In this document: one piece after another, positions 16,442 to 21,376 of the stretch
How positions within the stretch are numbered: the first letter of the stretch is position 1
How the letters are laid out: each line of letters starts with the position of its first letter
NCBI GenBank assembly: GCA_020025095.1
Contig: JAHHSS010000017.1
Span: 1 to 21,376, forward strand
DNA from: Peptostreptococcus sp.
Lineage (GTDB): Bacteria > Bacillota > Clostridia > Peptostreptococcales > Peptostreptococcaceae
DNA length: 21,376 nt
Direction: 5' to 3'
Translations under genes and position numbers: made by a program
The notes under the pieces: generated by a model
What the model was told of the DNA's origin: nothing
Databases searched by the model: none
Seen by the model: only the letters and a program-made list of their open reading frames with translations

Positions 16442-17653
16442 ATGGAAAATAAAAAAATACAGCCAATTTTATGCGGAGGTGACTTAAATTGCTATAGTGT
16501 TGCAAGAGCATTTCACGAAGAATATGGGGTTACTTCAATAGCTTTTGGCAGATATTATTTAGGGGCTACAAATCACAGTAAATTTATAGATTTTAGAGAA
16601 ACTCCTGAAATTAACGATGAAGCAAAATTTGTAAAAATTTTACTAGAAGAAGCAGATAAGCATGGCGATGATGAAGTTTTAATTCTTATGGGCTGTACAG
16701 ATGAGTATGCTGAACTTATAATCGACCATAAGGATGAGTTAAAAGAAAAGTTTATAGTGCCTTACATAGATTCTGATTTAAAAAATAAACTTGTAGAAAA
16801 AGAATCTTTTTACAAGGTGTGTGAAAAATATGGTTTGGATTATCCAAAGACATATATATATAATAGGGGTGACCAAACAAGAGAGTTTGGATTTAAGTAT
16901 CCAGTAATAGTTAAAGCTTCTGATAGTATTTCATTTTTCCAAAATCCATTTGAGGGAATGAACAAGGCTTATATAGCTCATTCAGAGGAAGAGTTTAATA
17001 AAATAATAAATGAAGTTTATTCACATGGTTATGAAAAAAGTATGATAGTCCAAGATTTTATACCAGGTGAGGATGATCATATGAGAGTTCTTACATGCTA
17101 CTCGGATAGATTTGGAAAAGTTAAAATGATGTGTCTAGGTCATGTTTTGTTGGAGGAGCATACTCCTAAGGGAATAGGTAATCATGCTGCGATAATTACT
17201 CAATATGATGAAGAACTATTAAATAAGTACAAAAATTTCCTTGAAGAAATTGGATATGTTGGTTTCTCAAATTTTGATATAAAATATGATGACAGAGATG
17301 GAAAATATAAAGTATTTGAAATAAATTTAAGACAAGGTAGAAGTAATTTCTATGTTACCTCATCAGGTAATAACATTGCAAAATATGTTGTAGATGATAG
17401 AGTAAAAGAAAAAGATATGGAATTGAAAGTTCAGAAAGATGAATTTTATTGGCATGTAATACCTAATTCAGTGGTATACAAATATGTAAAGGACAAAGAA
17501 CTTGTAGATAAGTGTAAAAAACTTGTGGCTAGTGGAAAAAGTGCGCATTCATATGAATATAAGTATGATTTAAGTGGCAACTTTAAGAGAAGTTTATACA
17601 TTAAGCTATATAGTATAAACCAAAAAAAGAAATTCAAAAAATACTGTAAATAG
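16442..17653 (+). CDS. ATP-grasp ligase, probable D-aspartate ligase
   Basis: This is a cytoplasmic ATP-dependent carboxylate-amine ligase of 403 residues. It resembles the D-aspartate ligases of Enterococcus faecium (Aslfm) and Lactococcus, which activate the beta-carboxyl of D-Asp and attach it to the lysine of the peptidoglycan precursor. The N-terminal QPILCGGDLNCYSVARAFH matches that group by memory. The ATP-grasp core shows VIVKASDS, MIVQDFIPGEDDHMRVL and the metal site FEINLRQGRSNFYV with Glu293 and Asn295. The start ATG 16442 follows AGAGGTGG (16425-16432) by 9 nt; an ATG at 16409 lies upstream of that site and is rejected. A racemase gene begins 14 nt after the stop and a MurE-type ligase follows, strongly supporting a D-Asp bridge role. 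A different amino acid cannot be excluded. Confidence 0.82.
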   Translation: MENKKIQPILCGGDLNCYSVARAFHEEYGVTSIAFGRYYLGATNHSKFIDFRETPEINDEAKFVKILLEEADKHGDDEVLILMGCTDEYAELIIDHKDELKEKFIVPYIDSDLKNKLVEKESFYKVCEKYGLDYPKTYIYNRGDQTREFGFKYPVIVKASDSISFFQNPFEGMNKAYIAHSEEEFNKIINEVYSHGYEKSMIVQDFIPGEDDHMRVLTCYSDRFGKVKMMCLGHVLLEEHTPKGIGNHAAIITQYDEELLNKYKNFLEEIGYVGFSNFDIKYDDRDGKYKVFEINLRQGRSNFYVTSSGNNIAKYVVDDRVKEKDMELKVQKDEFYWHVIPNSVVYKYVKDKELVDKCKKLVASGKSAHSYEYKYDLSGNFKRSLYIKLYSINQKKKFKKYCK

Positions 17654-17667
17654 TTTGGAGTAAAAAG

Positions 17668-18381
17668 ATGAAAGAAAATTTAACAGTAGGAGTTTTAGGT
17701 GGATTAGGGCCGATGGCAACTGTATATTTTTACGATATGGTAGTAGAAATGACAGATGCAAAAAGAGATCAAGATCATGTTGATATGATAATAATGAATA
17801 GAGCTACGACTCCAGATAGAACTGCATATATAGTAGGAGATTCTGAAGATTCTCCTCTTGATTATTTGGTGAGGGATGCTAAAAGGCTAGAAGCAGCAGG
17901 TGCTAACTTTTTAGTCTTGACTTGTAATACAGCTCACTATTTTCATAAAGACATTAATGATAGCGTATCAATACCTCTATTAAATATGATAGAAGAAACT
18001 GTAGATTATGCTATAAAAGAAGGTCATTCTAAAATAGGTATATTAGCTACAACTGGTAATATAAAAATGCAAAACTATCAAAATATATGTAAAGAAAAAG
18101 GTGTAGATTTTTATGTTCCAGACGCTGATATACAGAAAAAAGTCATGAAAATAATATACGAAGATGTTAAAGCTGGAAACAAAGCGGACATGAATGTATT
18201 TAATGAAATAATTAGTGATTTGAAAAAAAATGGATGTGACTGTGCAATCCTTGGATGTACAGAATTATCAATAATTAAAAAAGATGAAAAATTGCCTGAT
18301 GAATTTTTTATTGATTCATCAGAAGTTTTAGCAATGAATACAATAGTTAAGTCAGGAAGAAAACTTAAAGATAGAGCTTAA
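17668..18381 (+). CDS. aspartate/glutamate racemase family protein, probable aspartate racemase
   Basis: This PLP-independent racemase interconverts L- and D-aspartate by a two-cysteine mechanism in the cytoplasm. It has 237 residues, the typical length. The N-terminal GVLGGLGPMATVYFYD is characteristic of aspartate racemases rather than MurI. The catalytic cysteines are Cys86 in TCNTAH and Cys197 in GCTELS, both present, so the enzyme should be active. ATG 17668 has TTGGAG just upstream. It sits between the D-Asp ligase-like gene (14-nt gap) and murE (15-nt gap), which fits supply of D-Asp for the peptidoglycan cross-bridge. Glutamate or another amino acid as substrate is possible but less likely given the neighbours. 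Confidence 0.9.
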   Translation: MKENLTVGVLGGLGPMATVYFYDMVVEMTDAKRDQDHVDMIIMNRATTPDRTAYIVGDSEDSPLDYLVRDAKRLEAAGANFLVLTCNTAHYFHKDINDSVSIPLLNMIEETVDYAIKEGHSKIGILATTGNIKMQNYQNICKEKGVDFYVPDADIQKKVMKIIYEDVKAGNKADMNVFNEIISDLKKNGCDCAILGCTELSIIKKDEKLPDEFFIDSSEVLAMNTIVKSGRKLKDRA

Positions 18382-18396
18382 TAAGAGGTGTATAAT

Positions 18397-19893
18397 ATGA
18401 AACTTAACAGTATAATTGAAGGACTTGAATATGAAATAAGTTCAAATCTTTTAGATATAGAAAGCTTAGAAATAAATGATATAGTTTATGATTCTAGAAA
18501 AGCCAAAGAAAAAACTATATTTGTAGCAATAAAAGGAGAAACAGTAGATGGACACAATTTTATAGCAAGTGCTTACGAAAAAGGATGTAGAGTATTTGTT
18601 GTAGATGAAGATGTAGAAATAAATGAAGACTCTATAAGAATAAAAGTAAAAGACAGTAGGAGTGCTTTATCAAAAATATCAGCTAATTTCTTTGGAAATC
18701 CATCTGAAAAAATAAAGGTTATAGGAGTAACAGGAACTAAGGGAAAAACTACTATTACAAATTATATAAAAACTGTTCTTTCAGAATCAGGAATGAATAC
18801 TGGTGTTATAGGAACTAATGGAGTTTTTTATAATGATGTAAAGGCCAAAACAATAAATACTACTCCAGAAAGCTATGAATTACAAAAGACGATAAAAGAA
18901 ATGCTAGATGCAGGTGTTGACTGTGTGGCAATGGAAGTCTCTTCAAGTGGTTTGATGATGAATAGAGTAAATGATATACAATTTGACATAGGTATATATA
19001 CAAACTTGTCACCAGATCATATAGGGCCTAAAGAACATCCGACTTTTGAAGACTATAGACATTGTAAAAGTTTATTATTTTCCTTATGTAAGCATGGTAT
19101 TGTAAATGTAGATGATGATAATGCTTTTTACATTATTGATAATGCAAAATGTGACATATCAACTTTTTCCATACATAAAGATAGTGATTTAAAAGCGGAA
19201 AATATAAAGCTTACAAGAAATGAAAAAATTCTTGGTGTAGAATTTGATTATACATATAAGGATGAAAGTAAAACTCATGCAAAAATTTGTTCTCCTGGAG
19301 AATTCAGTATTTATAATGCATTAGCAGTAATATCTGTATGTAAGCATCTCGGAATTGATAAAGAAAGGATGCTTGAGGCCTTATCAAATGCTAAGGTAGA
19401 TGGTAGAGTAGAGGTATTGCCCGTGCTTCCGTATGCAACAGTAGTAGTAGATTATGCTCATAATGGGATGAGCTTAGAAAATGTTTTGAACACATTGTTG
19501 ATGTACAAACCAAAGAGAATGATATCGTTATTTGGTTCTATCGGAGGAAGATGTGCGATTAGAAGGAAAGAATTAGGCGATGTTGCAGCAAAGCTTTGTG
19601 ATATTACTGTTATAACTACAGATAATCCAGATAATGAAGATCCGATGGACATAATAAATGATATTGCAAAGTCATATGAAAATTCAAGCTGTCAGATATA
19701 TAAAATAGTAGATAGAGCAGAAGCTATATATAAAGCTCTAAGTATAGCTGAAGACGGTGATATGATTCTAATTACTGGAAAGGGTCACGAGAAATACCAG
19801 ATTATAAATGGTGAAAGAATATTCTATGATGAAAAGGGAGAAGTAATCAAGGCTGGAGAAAGAGTTAGAAAAGAAAAAGGTATTGAATTATAA
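18397..19893 (+). CDS. murE: MurE-type UDP-MurNAc-tripeptide synthetase, predicted non-DAP (L-Lys-type)
   Basis: This cytoplasmic Mur ligase adds the third residue to UDP-MurNAc-L-Ala-D-Glu. At 498 residues it has normal MurE length. The N-terminal UDP-binding domain contains DIVYDSRKAKEKTIFVAIKG. The ATP loop GVTGTKGKTT is at 110-119, the lysine expected to be carbamylated is Lys224 in HCKSLLF, and VDYAHN and GKGHE are present. The amino-acid-selecting motif reads DNPD (409-412) where DAP-type enzymes have DNPR; loss of that Arg argues against meso-DAP and for L-Lys or similar. The usual GGDRD-like loop is replaced by GGRCAIRR, so this is an unusual MurE branch. ATG 18397 follows AAGAGGTG by 6 nt; a GTG at 18388 overlaps that site. 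A second, paralogous murE elsewhere is possible. Confidence 0.88.
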   Translation: MKLNSIIEGLEYEISSNLLDIESLEINDIVYDSRKAKEKTIFVAIKGETVDGHNFIASAYEKGCRVFVVDEDVEINEDSIRIKVKDSRSALSKISANFFGNPSEKIKVIGVTGTKGKTTITNYIKTVLSESGMNTGVIGTNGVFYNDVKAKTINTTPESYELQKTIKEMLDAGVDCVAMEVSSSGLMMNRVNDIQFDIGIYTNLSPDHIGPKEHPTFEDYRHCKSLLFSLCKHGIVNVDDDNAFYIIDNAKCDISTFSIHKDSDLKAENIKLTRNEKILGVEFDYTYKDESKTHAKICSPGEFSIYNALAVISVCKHLGIDKERMLEALSNAKVDGRVEVLPVLPYATVVVDYAHNGMSLENVLNTLLMYKPKRMISLFGSIGGRCAIRRKELGDVAAKLCDITVITTDNPDNEDPMDIINDIAKSYENSSCQIYKIVDRAEAIYKALSIAEDGDMILITGKGHEKYQIINGERIFYDEKGEVIKAGERVRKEKGIEL

Positions 19894-19918
19894 AAAGTAT
19901 ATTAAAAAATAATTATGC

Positions 19919-19970
19919 AAATAGCGGTATAAAATCAATTTATTATTGTGCTTGTACCGCTATTTTGTTT
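19919..19970 (+). terminator. intrinsic terminator after murE
   Basis: An 11-bp perfect stem (AAATAGCGGTA 19919-19929 with TACCGCTATTT 19955-19965) encloses a 25-nt loop that has a small inner CAAT/ATTG pairing, followed by TTGTTTG. It ends the ligase-racemase-murE operon. Confidence 0.85.
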
Positions 19971-20219
19971 GAATTCTAAAATATTGACCATATAATGATA
20001 TAAAGCTATAATTAAATGGTAACAGATTTTTAGCGTATACATTATAAGAAATATAAAATATAAGGAAATTTGAAAAAATTTATTATTTGCCTTTTAGCAG
20101 ATAATTTTTTTGAAGAAATTTTGAAATAAATTTAGATAAAAAAAGTTTTTGACTTATAATAAAAGATAAGAAACCTATAATAAAAAAGTAATAAAAATAA
20201 AGTATTTTGAGGGGACGAA
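19971..20219 (+). promoter_or_regulatory. AT-rich gap with promoter elements for the lipid kinase gene
   Basis: No gene is seen. Two TATAAT boxes occur, at 20155-20160 and 20176-20181. TTAGAT (20132-20137) stands 17 nt before the first. TTGACT (20149-20154) stands 21 nt before the second, too long for a normal promoter. The first pair is the more likely promoter. GAGGGG (20209-20214) is the ribosome binding site of the next gene. Confidence 0.5.
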
Positions 20220-21104
20220 ATGAAGAAGTATTTGATAGTTTACAATCCGATGGCTGGAAAAAGCAACAAAAAAATATGGATACAAAGACTTATTGAAAAA
20301 TTGAAAGAGAATGGAAATTCAGTTGAGCTTGTAACTACAGAGTATATAGGTCATGGTAGAGAAATATCATTTTATAATGCCAAAGATTATGATGTTATTG
20401 TATCAGCTGGTGGAGATGGAACGCTTAATGAGGTTGCTACAGGAATTTTGAAGTCAAACGCTGCGAGTTCTTTAGCCATTTTACCTATTGGATCTGGTAA
20501 CGATTATTACAGAAATTTTGCTAATCCTAAAAACTTGAAAAAATCAATAGATATAATAGTTGATGGTAAAATAAAAATGGTAGATGTAGGCAGAAGCAGC
20601 AATGGAGAGTATTTGCTTAATATAGCAAGTATAGGATTAGATTGTTTAACAGTAAAAAAAGCAAAAAAATTAAAAAAAATTCTAGGTGGGTCCCTAGGAT
20701 ACTTATTTTCTTTAATTTATTCGATATTAGTTTTTAAAAAGCAAAATTTATCTATTTACATAGATGATAGAAAAATAGAAGCTAAAAATATTTTATACTG
20801 CTTTGGAAATGGAAAAGCATATGGAGGTGGAATTAAAATTATGCCGTGGAGCGATTGTTCGGATGAATTTTTTCACATAGTGAATATAGTAGATGTAAAT
20901 AAATTACTATTAATTTTGTTATCACCTTCTATTGCTTTAGGCAGGCATACAATGTTTAAAAAATACGTGAAGGTGTATAAAGGTAAAAAGATAAGAGTAG
21001 AGTCACAAAAAAAATATGATTTTAATCTTGACGGAGAAATAATAGAAGATAGATATTTTATTGAATATGAATGTATATCTAAAAGACTAGCAATAGTTGT
21101 ATAA
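20220..21104 (+). CDS. diacylglycerol kinase family (DgkB/YegS-like) lipid kinase
   Basis: This is a soluble or membrane-associated lipid kinase of 294 residues, typical for the DAGK-catalytic family, which phosphorylates diacylglycerol (DgkB) or related lipids. The nucleotide-binding GGDGT is at residues 64-68. The N-terminal VYNPMAGKS, the PIGSGNDYYRNF block and the C-terminal DFNLDGEIIEDRYF are family hallmarks. The middle hydrophobic stretch (GSLGYLFSLIYSILVF) is normal for the family. In Gram-positive bacteria DgkB recycles diacylglycerol released during lipoteichoic acid synthesis; that role here is inference. GAGGGG precedes ATG 20220 by 5 nt. It stands alone and is convergent with the next gene. 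Confidence 0.92.
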   Translation: MKKYLIVYNPMAGKSNKKIWIQRLIEKLKENGNSVELVTTEYIGHGREISFYNAKDYDVIVSAGGDGTLNEVATGILKSNAASSLAILPIGSGNDYYRNFANPKNLKKSIDIIVDGKIKMVDVGRSSNGEYLLNIASIGLDCLTVKKAKKLKKILGGSLGYLFSLIYSILVFKKQNLSIYIDDRKIEAKNILYCFGNGKAYGGGIKIMPWSDCSDEFFHIVNIVDVNKLLLILLSPSIALGRHTMFKKYVKVYKGKKIRVESQKKYDFNLDGEIIEDRYFIEYECISKRLAIVV

Positions 21105-21160
21105 AAAGCCCTAAAAATATAGTAGTTTGAAAAAAAGTAGCTATATTTTACTAGGGCTTT
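21105..21160. terminator. long hairpin terminator between convergent genes
   Basis: An 18-bp stem (21105-21122 with 21141-21160, 2-nt bulge on the right arm) encloses an 18-nt loop. Short T runs follow on both strands (TTTATT on plus, TTTTTAT on minus), so it probably serves both the lipid kinase gene and the minus-strand gene to its right. Confidence 0.85.
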
Positions 21161-21174
21161 ATTGAAGAATTTAC

Positions 21175-21376
21175 TTAATTTAAATTTCTAAATGACATTT
21201 TATTTGATCTATTGTTGTTTCTTCCTGTTATTGCAAAAATAATATATTCAATTCCTGAAACAAGAAAAGTAACTCCAAGAACAAATTCTAGAGATATAGC
21301 TGCAATCCAAGGATTGATAATAATACATATACCACCGACTAATAAAATAATATTTGAAAGTATTCCTATTATATAA
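21175..21376 (-). CDS. DUF308/HdeD-like membrane protein, C-terminal part only
   Basis: A reading frame enters from the right edge and stops at the complement of 21175-21177, giving the last 66 residues. Two hydrophobic helices are visible: GILSNIILLVGGICIIINPW and a second around FVLGVTFLVSGIEYIIFAI, separated by a short loop. The pattern of a glycine-rich helix ending in a NPW-like turn and then LxGxxxLxSGIxxI is typical of the DUF308 repeats in HdeD-type acid-resistance membrane proteins. The tail RNNNRSNKMSFRNLN is polar. The start, length and number of repeats lie outside the window, so function stays open. It is convergent with the lipid kinase gene, sharing the hairpin between them. 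Confidence 0.72.
   Translation of the reverse strand, partial: YIIGILSNIILLVGGICIIINPWIAAISLEFVLGVTFLVSGIEYIIFAITGRNNNRSNKMSFRNLN

Noticed and set aside
16442..19893. ATP-grasp plus Mur ligase as a split cyanophycin synthetase
   Set aside because: The Mur ligase has a MurE-like N-terminal UDP-binding domain and full MurE length, and a racemase gene lies between the two genes.
20149..20160. TTGACT directly followed by TATAAT as a promoter
   Set aside because: The two boxes have no spacer and cannot act together; TTAGAT with a 17-nt spacer is the better partner.
1..21376. tRNA, rRNA, CRISPR or insertion-sequence signals
   Set aside because: Reading both strands by eye showed no cloverleaf with a CCA-type end, no regularly spaced repeats and no transposase or integrase motifs.

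Overview
The window is a stretch of an AT-rich, low-GC Gram-positive anaerobe chromosome, most like Clostridia of the Peptostreptococcaceae type. This is inferred from a single-chain pyruvate:ferredoxin oxidoreductase, strong AGGAGG-type ribosome binding sites, A/T-ending codons, two lipoproteins that look like the DUF3798 family, and a peptidoglycan cassette that fits an L-Lys(-D-Asp) cell wall. No rRNA, tRNA, insertion sequence, integrase or CRISPR array was seen. It reads as core chromosome, not as a mobile island.

Layout. (1) 44-4702: a 51-codon small gene, galE, two tandem lipoprotein genes and asnA, all on +, closed by a 12-bp-stem terminator. (2) 4752-7503: hpt with its own terminator, then a Cof-type HAD phosphatase and a BaiN/HI0933-type flavoprotein, ending in a hairpin shared with the convergent minus-strand gene. 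(3) 7567-8034 (-): an unrecognised 155-residue protein. (4) 8259-10034: a GAF-GAF-SpoIIE/PP2C phosphatase. (5) 10035-14148: a 482-bp regulatory region, then nifJ (PFOR, highly expressed codon style) and a very strong bidirectional terminator. (6) 14240-14845 (-): maf. (7) 15183-16196: a CmpB-type membrane protein with a long basic tail. (8) 16442-19970: an ATP-grasp ligase, an aspartate racemase and a MurE-type ligase in one tight operon. (9) 20220-21160: a diacylglycerol-kinase-family lipid kinase. It is convergent with the 3' end of a DUF308/HdeD-like membrane protein gene that runs off the window.

How genes work together. The clearest functional unit is region 8. The racemase can make D-Asp, the ATP-grasp enzyme resembles D-aspartate ligases that put D-Asp on the stem-peptide lysine, and the MurE-like enzyme lacks the Arg of the DNPR motif used for meso-diaminopimelate. 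Together they predict an L-Lys-D-Asp cross-bridge module. The other neighbours are housekeeping: asparagine synthesis, purine salvage, nucleotide pool cleaning, UDP-galactose metabolism, pyruvate fermentation and lipid phosphorylation.

I did not find an unmistakable new system. The best leads are the peptidoglycan cassette with its non-canonical MurE motifs, the repeat- and dyad-rich nifJ control region, the paired lipoproteins and the unrecognised minus-strand protein.
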